Assembly (NCBI RefSeq): GCF_963676935.1
Contig: NZ_OY781470.1
Span: 1,336,680-1,400,679 of the forward strand
Direction of reading: 5' to 3'
Length of the DNA stretch: 64,000 bases
From: Halarcobacter sp.
Lineage (GTDB): Bacteria; Campylobacterota; Campylobacteria; Campylobacterales; Arcobacteraceae
The position numbers were made by a program, and so were the translations under genes. Under the pieces are notes generated by a model that worked only from the letters and a program-made list of their open reading frames with translations, ran no database searches and was not told where the DNA came from. This document shows, piece by piece, positions 43,692 to 51,395 of the stretch; position 1 is the stretch's first letter, and each line of letters starts with the position of its first letter.

Positions 43692-45272
43692 TTAATTAAC
43701 TTTATCTAAAAGTTCAGCTTTTAATTCTTCTTTATTGATTTTATTTCTATCGCTAGGTACTAAAGGAAGTGATTTTTTATAAATGATTTTACTTGGAATC
43801 ATATAAGATGCTAAATGTTTTTTTAATTCAAAAGTTATCTCTTTTGGAGCGATTTCACTTCTTGCACTATATACCATTACAATCTCTTCTTCTATTTCAG
43901 AGTTAGGAATAGAAAAGATTGCACATTGTTCAATCATTGGTAGATTTTTTCTAACTACAGATTCTATTTCAAGTGGACTCACTCTAAAACCTCTAGTTTT
44001 AATCATATCATCACGTCTAGAAACAAAATAGAAATACCCCTCTTCATCTTTATAAACATAATCTCCTGTTGCAACAACTATCTCATCTCTTAGTTGTCCC
44101 TCTAGGTTAATTACATCTTTTAATATTTGTATTGATTTGAATCTTTGAGAAGTTTCTTCAGGGGCATTCCAAAAACCTTTGTAGATATATCCACCTCTAT
44201 GAATAAGTTCTCCAACTTCTCTTGATTTACACTCTTTTCCTTCTTCATTTATAACATAAAGTTCAACATCAGGAATAGCTTTTCCAATAGATTCTGGTCT
44301 AATATTTATTTGTGAAGGATCTAAATAAGTTGATCTAAAAGCTTCTGTTAATCCATGCATAGAATAAAAGTCAACATTTGTAAAATATTTTTTAACTTTT
44401 TGAACCATTTTTGATGTTACATTTCCACCAGAAGAGGTCATAGTTTTTATATTTGATAAAAGTTCAGGACTAGGAAGTCTATGCTCATCTTCATCAAACA
44501 TTGATGTAATAGTTACAGGCATAAGTGCAACAACCGTAACTTTATCATTTATTAAATGATTGAAAAAATCTCCAGGTAATATAAATCTATGTAAAGCTAA
44601 GGTTGCTCTTTTATATAAAGAACAAAAGATTTGATTTAGTCCATAATCTAGATTAAAAATTAATACCCCAGATAATACATCATCTTCTTCTAAATTTAGA
44701 TATTGTGATACAACTCTGGCACTATCAATTAGATTTCTATGAGATATTACAATTCCTTTTGGTGTACCAGTTAAGCCAAATGAATAAGTAATAACTGCAT
44801 TATCATGTCCATTTACTTCATATGTATAAGGTTTATTGTAGTATTTAAATATCTCTTCAAAAGAAGGAATATCCTTATGTGTTGTTTCATAAGAGATAAT
44901 ATGACCATCAAAAGCAATCTCTTCTATAGACTCAAGTTTTACTCTATCAGTTATAATGCATCTAATATCACAATCATTTATAATATATTCTACTTGTTCA
45001 CTTTTAAGTAATCTTGTAAGTGGTACAAGTACATAATTGGTAGATAGAATAGCAAGTATTGCTATAACTTGGTCTATACCTTTTTTAGAATAGATTCCAA
45101 CTCTACTACCTTTTGGAAGGTCTAATTCATTTAGATAAAAGGCTACTTGATTTACTTTTGCAAAAAGCTCTTTATATGTAATACTCTTATCATCATGTTT
45201 AATAGCAATTTTATCTGGATGAGATAAATTTGCATCTTCAATAAGTGCTCTAATACAATTAATTGACATCAT
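43692..45272 (-). CDS. AMP-forming acyl/aminoacyl ligase
   Basis: This 526-residue ANL-superfamily adenylating enzyme has core motifs SFGLTGTPKG (P-loop, about 169-178, with FGL where SGS/T is usual), YSMHGLTEAFRS, GELIHRGGYIYKGFW and TGDYVYKDEEGYFYFVSRRDDMIKTRGFRVSP. SDRNKINKEE supplies the C-terminal lysine. It resembles ligases seen in natural-product and exosortase-associated contexts. It is the last gene of the glutamate-mutase operon, one base after the MutL-like gene. 3-methylaspartate or another amino acid is a possible substrate (inference). No carrier-protein gene is visible. Confidence 0.8.
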   Translation of the reverse strand: MMSINCIRALIEDANLSHPDKIAIKHDDKSITYKELFAKVNQVAFYLNELDLPKGSRVGIYSKKGIDQVIAILAILSTNYVLVPLTRLLKSEQVEYIINDCDIRCIITDRVKLESIEEIAFDGHIISYETTHKDIPSFEEIFKYYNKPYTYEVNGHDNAVITYSFGLTGTPKGIVISHRNLIDSARVVSQYLNLEEDDVLSGVLIFNLDYGLNQIFCSLYKRATLALHRFILPGDFFNHLINDKVTVVALMPVTITSMFDEDEHRLPSPELLSNIKTMTSSGGNVTSKMVQKVKKYFTNVDFYSMHGLTEAFRSTYLDPSQINIRPESIGKAIPDVELYVINEEGKECKSREVGELIHRGGYIYKGFWNAPEETSQRFKSIQILKDVINLEGQLRDEIVVATGDYVYKDEEGYFYFVSRRDDMIKTRGFRVSPLEIESVVRKNLPMIEQCAIFSIPNSEIEEEIVMVYSARSEIAPKEITFELKKHLASYMIPSKIIYKKSLPLVPSDRNKINKEELKAELLDKVN

Positions 45273-46463
45273 TTATCCTTTATTCATACCCAAAGTCCAG
45301 ATATCATAATTTAAATCCATTACAACAGCTGGTTTATGGCCTGAGTTTAATATTTTTTGATAGAAGAATGATACAATATCTTCTATCTCCTCTTTTTTTA
45401 AGACTTTAGTTATTCCACCCGTTAAAACAATGGAATTTAAAGATAAAAGTTTTAAATTTATATATGCTTTTCTATATGTTGATACCTTACATAATACTAA
45501 GAATATCGCAAGTTGCATTAGTATTCTTGTCGCTTTTTCACTGTTTTCATTAAAAATATTTTCCGTAACTTTTAAATGAGCTAAAAGTTCATATACAAAC
45601 TCATTGTTTTTTGCAGCAAAGATTAAAGACTCTTTTGATTTATATACTCCAAGTTTTTTAAATACTAATCTATCATATTCATTTTCGGTTACCATATTTT
45701 CATCAACTAAATCTTTAGAATAGTGAATATCTGTTGTAGCTCCACCAATATCAATCAAAATAAATGGGTTAGCAACAGCAAATTTAGTACCAACCAAAGG
45801 GAGAGTTTTATTTACAATATATGGTGTAGAGTATATTTGGTTTGAAGTGATTTCATATAAATGTTTAATATCATCTTTACCCATAATATCAGCTTGGTAA
45901 AGGTTTGTTAAATACTCTTTTAAATACTCCTCTTCAACATGAAGTCTATCAGTTATAATATTTGGTAAAACAACTAAGTTCTCTATGTTTTGTTGCAGAT
46001 AACTGCTATCTTGTTTACTTCCAACATAAACTATATTTGAGTAATTAATTTTTTCTAAATAAGAGAAAAGTTTTTCATCAAAAATATTTGATACAGAATC
46101 AATACCCCCTACAAGAATAACAACATCAATTAAATCACTTGGAACAGATGTTTTTTCAATATCTTTGTATAAAACTGTATCAATAATATTGATTCCAGAA
46201 TTAAAAGCAATATTTGTAGCAAATTTAAGTGAAAAAGAGTTAGTAATACCTATGATTAAAGTACTTAATCCACCATTTGCAGATGAACATATAAATACAT
46301 CATCTTTATGATAATTATGAATAGTTTCACCACATTTATAAGTTAAGTCATCAAATATATCTTTATTAAAGTCTCTAAAATGTTGTTCAACTTTTTGAGG
46401 AGTACAAACTTTAAAATATGTACTTCCTACATCTATTAATAGTTTTTCATTTATTTCACTCAT
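45273..46463 (-). CDS. MutL-like reactivase of the B12 mutase
   Basis: This 396-residue ASKHA-fold ATPase of the MutL (glutamate mutase-associated) family has the phosphate-1 motif LLIDVGSTYFKV at about 8-19, the second glycine loop ILIDIGGATTDIHY and NSIVLTGG near the C-terminus. It probably exchanges damaged cobalamin in the mutase or chaperones its assembly. Its start overlaps the E-subunit stop by 4 bp. It is a little short for MutL (about 450 is usual), yet key motifs are intact. Confidence 0.83.
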   Translation of the reverse strand: MSEINEKLLIDVGSTYFKVCTPQKVEQHFRDFNKDIFDDLTYKCGETIHNYHKDDVFICSSANGGLSTLIIGITNSFSLKFATNIAFNSGINIIDTVLYKDIEKTSVPSDLIDVVILVGGIDSVSNIFDEKLFSYLEKINYSNIVYVGSKQDSSYLQQNIENLVVLPNIITDRLHVEEEYLKEYLTNLYQADIMGKDDIKHLYEITSNQIYSTPYIVNKTLPLVGTKFAVANPFILIDIGGATTDIHYSKDLVDENMVTENEYDRLVFKKLGVYKSKESLIFAAKNNEFVYELLAHLKVTENIFNENSEKATRILMQLAIFLVLCKVSTYRKAYINLKLLSLNSIVLTGGITKVLKKEEIEDIVSFFYQKILNSGHKPAVVMDLNYDIWTLGMNKG

Positions 46464-47824
46464 TGCATAATCCCTATATCATGAATAATATCATTAACAA
46501 TTGATGTTGTATCTTTTGTTAAATCACATTTAGATTTTTCATATTCAAAACATTTATCAGGAATTGGAACTTTTCCTCTATCTATGATTCTAATATTTTT
46601 ATTTCTATCTCTAATAGTTATCATATTATTATGATTAATAATATGAGGTGAAAAAGGTACATCTATTATTCCATTTTTAATAGAGTTAAATACTTTTCTC
46701 CATAAGGTATCAGCATTATCATTGAATACTGCTTCCATTATTGCCATAACTTCAGCTGTTAAGTTTTCCTCTTCCTCTTCATCTGTAATTTTAGGTAAAC
46801 CATTTAAAATTCTTAGTAAGTACTGTGTATTTGCAACAGTTTCTGCATTTGCTTCTTTTGTAGGTATTCCTGAAGCCTCTTGTTTTGTTTTTGTAATAAT
46901 TTTATCTGCCCCAACCATAGAAGCAATAGCTGTACTCATACTAATTAACTGTGTTGCATAGTTTTGATCCTCAGGGAAAGCTCCCATCCATTGATGATAC
47001 ACTAAGTGTATTTGAGCATCTGCGCAATCAATCTCTTGGGCATAGTATTTAGCTAGCTTTCTAATAACATTTCCCATAACTATATCTTGGTTTACTGAAC
47101 CACTTTGTGAAAATGATACAGAGAAAGATTTTACTCCCTCTTCAAGAGATAATAACATCTCTAAAAGCTGAATTACTATTGTAATGCAAGGTGGAACTAA
47201 TGTTGCTGTTAAAGGACCAAAAGATTCTCTATTTATTGGTTCATTTAGTTTTGAATAGTTTGCACATACTCTTTCTACATATTTCCAATATAAAAATGCC
47301 TTGTCTAATGGAAAGTTTTTAGAGTAGGGCAAAAGATAAGTGATTGGACCACCCTCTACCTCAAAAATTCCTGAAGCAATTGCTGTTTCAATCAATAATC
47401 TTGCATCAGGTGTACCATGTCTTAAAGAGATTGGTTTATTAAAATGAGTCATCATTTTTCTTGTTGTTCTATACCCATGGTTAATTAGTGGATAACCATT
47501 TAACATATCAACTTCACTCTCTTCACTGAGTCTAAGCATCTTTTCAGATGTCGCATAATCATTAAGTCTTGTATTTGAATCAATTGTACATGGTAAAACA
47601 TCTACATTAGCTTTATCAAAAAACTCATAAAGAGCAAACATCTTATTGTATGTAGGAAAACCACCCCTTGGTTGTACAAGCATTTTGTTTTTGGTTTTAA
47701 AGTTGTGTGATATAAAAAGATCTTTTGAAGCATTTTTAACAAAATCTTCTACTTCTGCAAAGTCAAAATTATCAACATATTCATTACTTAATATGATATT
47801 TCTTTCTTCTTGTAGTAAACTCAT
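46460..47824 (-). CDS. glmE: Glutamate mutase epsilon subunit-like protein
   Basis: This 454-residue TIM-barrel subunit matches GlmE/MutE, which with the B12-binding S subunit interconverts glutamate and 3-methylaspartate. Recognisable segments are MLVQPRGGFP, TIDSNTRLND, MLNGYPLINHGYR and LRHGTPDARLL, including the arginines that hold the substrate carboxylates. EGGPITYLLPY and NRESFGPLTATLVPP follow. The conserved QCGN segment reads QSGSVNQD here, and the protein is about 30 residues shorter than classical GlmE. Activity on glutamate itself is therefore not certain. It overlaps the S subunit by 4 bp. Confidence 0.85.
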   Translation of the reverse strand: MSLLQEERNIILSNEYVDNFDFAEVEDFVKNASKDLFISHNFKTKNKMLVQPRGGFPTYNKMFALYEFFDKANVDVLPCTIDSNTRLNDYATSEKMLRLSEESEVDMLNGYPLINHGYRTTRKMMTHFNKPISLRHGTPDARLLIETAIASGIFEVEGGPITYLLPYSKNFPLDKAFLYWKYVERVCANYSKLNEPINRESFGPLTATLVPPCITIVIQLLEMLLSLEEGVKSFSVSFSQSGSVNQDIVMGNVIRKLAKYYAQEIDCADAQIHLVYHQWMGAFPEDQNYATQLISMSTAIASMVGADKIITKTKQEASGIPTKEANAETVANTQYLLRILNGLPKITDEEEEENLTAEVMAIMEAVFNDNADTLWRKVFNSIKNGIIDVPFSPHIINHNNMITIRDRNKNIRIIDRGKVPIPDKCFEYEKSKCDLTKDTTSIVNDIIHDIGIMQ

Positions 47825-48234
47825 TTTTTATTCTCTTCCAGAAATTTTTCTAATTGATCTAGTCCAGTATTTAAATCGACTTGATGGAATACTAAATCAA
47901 AACCATAATTTTTAAATCTAGGCACAATATCATCAGCATTCCCTGTACCAACAACAAGGTTCCCACCTATCATAAAAACAACATTATCTAGAAGAGAGCC
48001 ATACTTAGCTTTAAGAACTTTTACTTCTCTACACCAACCCTCAGCCTCACCATTTAATGATGAGATTAATAATATATCAGCATTTGTTTCAATCACTGCA
48101 TCAACAAACTCCTCAAGATATGTATTAACTCCTAAGTTAAATACCTCAAAGCCTCTAGCTTGTAGTGATAGTTCAATTAGTCTATTTGCAACGACGTGTA
48201 TATCGTTACCTACTACTCCTGTTACTACTTTCAT
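47821..48234 (-). CDS. glmS: Glutamate mutase S subunit-like B12-binding protein
   Basis: This 137-residue cobalamin-binding Rossmann domain has the sigma-subunit fingerprint: VVGNDIHVVANR (11-16), SSLNGEAEGWC and MIGGNLVVGTG. The histidine (H13) is the lower axial cobalt ligand. In the usual DxHxxG motif the glycine is alanine here (DIHVVA). It is the first gene of the S-E-L-ligase operon, 74 bp downstream of a histidine kinase gene. An AGGT Shine-Dalgarno precedes the ATG. The symbol here means mutase subunit S, not glucosamine synthase. Confidence 0.85.
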   Translation of the reverse strand: MKVVTGVVGNDIHVVANRLIELSLQARGFEVFNLGVNTYLEEFVDAVIETNADILLISSLNGEAEGWCREVKVLKAKYGSLLDNVVFMIGGNLVVGTGNADDIVPRFKNYGFDLVFHQVDLNTGLDQLEKFLEENKK

Positions 48235-48307
48235 CTATCTACCTAATTTTTATTCTTTTAAAAGGCAATTAGGATATCTAAACTTTGGTTAGAATTTGTT
48301 TATATAG

Positions 48308-49345
48308 TTACTTTGCAATCTTAATTTTAAAACATGCTCCATTTGGAATATTATTTGCTGTTATTTGACCATCACAATGTTTTTCAAGAATAATTTTACA
48401 CATATATAAACCAATACCTGTACCATTCTTTTTATCTTTTGTAGAAAAGTATGGATCAAAGATTTTATCAATAATCTCTTCTCTTATCCCCCCTGCATTG
48501 TCTGATATTTCGATAATTTGATAATATTCTTCATCTTTATAGTCTACTGTAACATGTGCATTTGATTTTATTTTTTGTTCTTTAAAAGCATCCTTTGAAT
48601 TGTTAAAAATATTTAATATTACTTGTAATAATTCATTTTTAAATATATAAACTTTAGGAAGATTTTTTTTATTGTTAATTATTTTAATATTGTTATTCTC
48701 AAAAGCTTTTTCTATCATCTCTAAACTGTTTTCAATAACTTCATCCAAACTAACTGCTTCTTTTTCTTTTTTGGTTTTAAAAAAATTTCTAAAATCATCA
48801 ATTGTTGTCGACATATAATTTAGATATTTATCAATATCTGTTAATTTCTTATTAAAAACATCTTTTTCATATTTTTCTAAATTTACTCTAAACTTTAAGT
48901 TTGATGTAGCTGCAGCAATCGAGGATAAAGGTTGTCTCCATTGATGAGCAATCATTGATATCATCTCTCCCATGGCTGCCATTCTAGATTGCTCTAACAA
49001 TAACATCTCTTTCTTTTTTAGTTCTGTTAGGTTTTGTATAAATACTAACTTATAGATTTCATTTTTAAAATCTATATCTTTTATTTTAATAATAGCAGGA
49101 ACAATTTTTGCATTTTTAGAAACTAATGATACCTCTTCAAAAATTTCATTATTGTATTCTAAATATTTTTTTTGAACATTTGGAATTAATATCCCTGTAG
49201 CAAGCTTACCTACTACTTCATCTTTATCTTTATAATCAAGAATATTTAACATAGAATTGTTTATATCTTCGATAAAACCATCTTTAATAATTAATATACC
49301 TTCAATTGTATTGTTTAGAAGCTCTTTAAAAAATCTCTTTTCCAT
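48308..49345 (-). CDS. PAS-domain sensor histidine kinase
   Basis: This 345-residue soluble kinase has an N-terminal PAS-like domain (about 1-110), a phospho-acceptor helix with MISMIAHQWRQPLSS (about 125-139) and an ATPase domain (N box NIFNNSKDAF, DNAGGIREE, GTGIGLYM). There is no membrane segment. It diverges from the OmpR-type regulator at 49411 (65 bp apart), which is its probable partner. It also precedes the mutase operon on the same strand, though with its own gap of 73 bp. Confidence 0.9.
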   Translation of the reverse strand: MEKRFFKELLNNTIEGILIIKDGFIEDINNSMLNILDYKDKDEVVGKLATGILIPNVQKKYLEYNNEIFEEVSLVSKNAKIVPAIIKIKDIDFKNEIYKLVFIQNLTELKKKEMLLLEQSRMAAMGEMISMIAHQWRQPLSSIAAATSNLKFRVNLEKYEKDVFNKKLTDIDKYLNYMSTTIDDFRNFFKTKKEKEAVSLDEVIENSLEMIEKAFENNNIKIINNKKNLPKVYIFKNELLQVILNIFNNSKDAFKEQKIKSNAHVTVDYKDEEYYQIIEISDNAGGIREEIIDKIFDPYFSTKDKKNGTGIGLYMCKIILEKHCDGQITANNIPNGACFKIKIAK

Positions 49346-49379
49346 TTTTTGCCTATTAATAAAATAAATTATTTTATAG

Positions 49380-49385
49380 TATAAT
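49380..49385 (+). promoter_or_regulatory. TATAAT -10 box of the response regulator
   Basis: TATAAT lies 25 nt before the ATG of the plus-strand regulator (49411), in the 65-bp divergent space with the kinase. A TTGGAG Shine-Dalgarno (49400-49405) fits the leader it would produce. Confidence 0.5.
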
Positions 49386-49410
49386 TTATTAATTCTTTTT
49401 TGGAGCTAAA

Positions 49411-50157
49411 ATGGTTGATTATGTGTTATTTGAAAAATATGCTAAAGATATAAAAGTTCTTTTTGTCGAAGATGATGAAAATATTATAAAAGAGACCTCT
49501 GAACTTTTAGGTTTGATTTTCAATCATGTTGATATAGCTAGAGATGGGAAAGAGGGTATTGAAAAATATTTACTATTTAAGCAAGAGAATGAATCTTTTT
49601 ATGATTTAGTTATAACAGATATTAAAATGCCAAATATGGATGGTATTGAGTTATCTAAACTAATATACAAAGAGAATAAAGAACAACTTTTAATAGTGTT
49701 ATCAGCTCATAGTGAAACTAAATATCTTTTAGAATTAGTAAATATAGGGATTTCTCATTTTATAACTAAACCTCTAATATATGATAGTTTTGTTCATGTT
49801 TTATATACAAAATTAAAAGAGTATTATGAAGTACATAATACAATTCAAAAAGATATATCTCCTGTTTTAAAAATAAATGAAAATCTTTCTTGGAATAAAG
49901 ATTCTTATGAATTATTAAAAAACAATGAGCCAGTAAAGTTAACAAAAAAAGAATTATTACTACTAGAAATACTTTTTAAATACTGTGAAAAGACACATAC
50001 TGTAGATGAAATATTAAATTTTATTTGGGCAGATGATTCTAATACTGCACCCGATATTTCAAATTTAAAGAATATAATCTCTAGACTTAGAAAAAAAGTT
50101 CCAGAACTTGATATTGAAAATGTTTATGGTTTTGGATACAGAATTAATCTAAAATAA
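49411..50157 (+). CDS. OmpR/PhoB-family response regulator
   Basis: This 248-residue regulator has a receiver domain (about 10-130) with phospho-acceptor D in VITDIKMPNMDG and K in ITKPL. A C-terminal winged helix (about 165-248) ends in YGFGYRINLK. The divergent kinase at 49345 is the likely cognate. Its 3' end holds the first of three ATACTATT repeats (50157, 50177, 50188), which may be binding sites of this very protein upstream of the following gene. Confidence 0.9.
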   Translation: MVDYVLFEKYAKDIKVLFVEDDENIIKETSELLGLIFNHVDIARDGKEGIEKYLLFKQENESFYDLVITDIKMPNMDGIELSKLIYKENKEQLLIVLSAHSETKYLLELVNIGISHFITKPLIYDSFVHVLYTKLKEYYEVHNTIQKDISPVLKINENLSWNKDSYELLKNNEPVKLTKKELLLLEILFKYCEKTHTVDEILNFIWADDSNTAPDISNLKNIISRLRKKVPELDIENVYGFGYRINLK

Positions 50158-50195
50158 TACTATTTCTTTAAAAATAATACTATTTTGATACTATT
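50151..50195. repeat. Direct repeats upstream of the receiver-only gene
   Basis: A 15-bp sequence AAAATAATACTATTT occurs twice, at 50151 and 50171, exactly 20 bp apart. A third core ATACTATT follows at 50188. Two helical turns of spacing suits tandem binding of an OmpR-type dimer. They stand 35-79 bp before the ATG at 50230. Confidence 0.6.
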
Positions 50196-50229
50196 GCTTA
50201 ATATACTTCTAATATAGAAGGAGTCTATT

Positions 50230-50598
50230 ATGGATTTTAAAGATTTTACAGTCCTTTATGTAGAAGATGAAGGGGTTATTAGATCAAATGTGGAAAAATG
50301 TTTAAACTATGTGTTTAATGTATTAGTCGCAAAAGATGGTCAAGAAGGTTTAGAACTTTTTAGTAATAATAAAGTTGATTTAATTATTACTGATGTATAT
50401 ATGCCAGAAAAAGATGGAATAACTATGTTATCAGATATTAAACAATTAAATCCAAGCGTGCCTTGTATAGTTACATCAGCATATGACCCTAAACTATTTG
50501 ATCAATCTTGTGCATTTGAATCGTGCGATTATATTAGTAAACCTTTTGATATAAAAGAGTTATTAAATAATTGTCTTAAATCATTAGAGGTGATGTAA
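50230..50598 (+). CDS. Receiver-only (CheY-like) response regulator
   Basis: This 122-residue single receiver domain has acidic pair E13/D14 (YVEDEG), phospho-acceptor in ITDVYMPEKDG (about D57), T/S in VTSAYDP and lysine in ISKPFD. It has no output domain, so it signals by protein contact or as a phosphate relay. AGAAGGAG precedes the ATG. It sits between an OmpR-type regulator and a small lipoprotein, probably under control of the direct repeats at 50151-50195. Confidence 0.9.
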   Translation: MDFKDFTVLYVEDEGVIRSNVEKCLNYVFNVLVAKDGQEGLELFSNNKVDLIITDVYMPEKDGITMLSDIKQLNPSVPCIVTSAYDPKLFDQSCAFESCDYISKPFDIKELLNNCLKSLEVM

Positions 50599-50609
50599 AG
50601 GTAAAAAAG

Positions 50610-50786
50610 ATGAAAAAGTCAATCTTGTTATCATTTATTAGTATTATACTATTTTGTGCTTGTTCTAGTAATGAAAAAATAACAAAAGAAGAATGCTTAA
50701 ATAAAGGTATGACTTATGAATATAAAACTGTGTTAAATTATAGAACAGGAGTATATGAAAAAAAATTTGTATGTACTAATAAATAG
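50610..50786 (+). CDS. Small lipoprotein
   Basis: This 58-residue ORF has a lipoprotein signal: MKKSILLSFISIILFCACSS, with a lipobox-like FCAC and modified cysteine at about 18. The mature chain has two more cysteines, EECLNKG and FVCTNK, that could pair. An AAAGG site is 5-6 nt before the ATG, 11 bp after the receiver gene. It is too short for typical ORF cut-offs but convincing by signal and spacing. The function is unknown. Confidence 0.72.
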   Translation: MKKSILLSFISIILFCACSSNEKITKEECLNKGMTYEYKTVLNYRTGVYEKKFVCTNK

Positions 50787-50812
50787 TATAAGCACAAAGA
50801 AAATCTTTATGC

Positions 50813-51313
50813 TTAAGTATACTCATTTTTGTATTCAACATAATGTTGTGCATGCTTTATAAGTTTGTTTACATCTTCTTGTGTTAATTGTTTAACAACT
50901 TTTGCAGGACTTCCCATAATTAAACTTTTTGGAGGAAATACTTTACCTGAAGTAACAAGTGAATTAGCTCCAACTATTGAACCTTCACCAATAACCGCAT
51001 TATCTAAGATTGTTGCACTCATGCCAATTAAACAATTATTTTCTATTTTACAGCCATGAAGCATAACTTTATGCCCAATAGTTACGTTATCTCCTATAAT
51101 TGTTTGTGAATCAACATCTGTATGTATCATTGATAAATCTTGTATATTTGAATTCTTACCAATTCTTACACTATTTACATCTGAACGAATTACACATTGA
51201 AACCAAACAGATGAGTTTTCGCCTATCTCTACATCCCCTATAACATCAGCACTGTGTGCAACCCAAGCAGTAGGATCTACTTTTGGATAAAATTCTTTAA
51301 ATTTCATTAACAT
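50813..51313 (-). CDS. Gamma carbonic anhydrase-family hexapeptide protein
   Basis: This 166-residue left-handed beta-helix protein of the YrdA/PaaY/CaiE (gamma-CA) type shows hexapeptide turns GDVEIGENSSVWFQCVIRSD, then HKVMLHGCKI. The three metal histidines are represented by IHTD, IGHKVMLH. It may bind zinc and have carbonic anhydrase or acyltransferase activity, which is untested in most members. The ATG at 51313 has AGGA 7 nt upstream. An 82-bp gap separates it from the M14 gene upstream, so it may have its own promoter. Confidence 0.85.
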   Translation of the reverse strand: MLMKFKEFYPKVDPTAWVAHSADVIGDVEIGENSSVWFQCVIRSDVNSVRIGKNSNIQDLSMIHTDVDSQTIIGDNVTIGHKVMLHGCKIENNCLIGMSATILDNAVIGEGSIVGANSLVTSGKVFPPKSLIMGSPAKVVKQLTQEDVNKLIKHAQHYVEYKNEYT

Positions 51314-51395
51314 TTTTAAGTCCTATTATTGATTTAAAAAAAATTATTATAGCTTTTGAATTTAAAAATTGCAAGAAGCAAAAAAGAGTAAACTC

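Noticed and set aside
47646-47915. 89-codon plus-strand frame across the mutase E and S genes
   Set aside because: Overlaps two conserved genes on the other strand and shows no protein family features.
50740-50786. Possible frameshift in the small lipoprotein at an A-run
   Set aside because: Recounting the run gives eight A residues and an intact frame to TAG at 50784.
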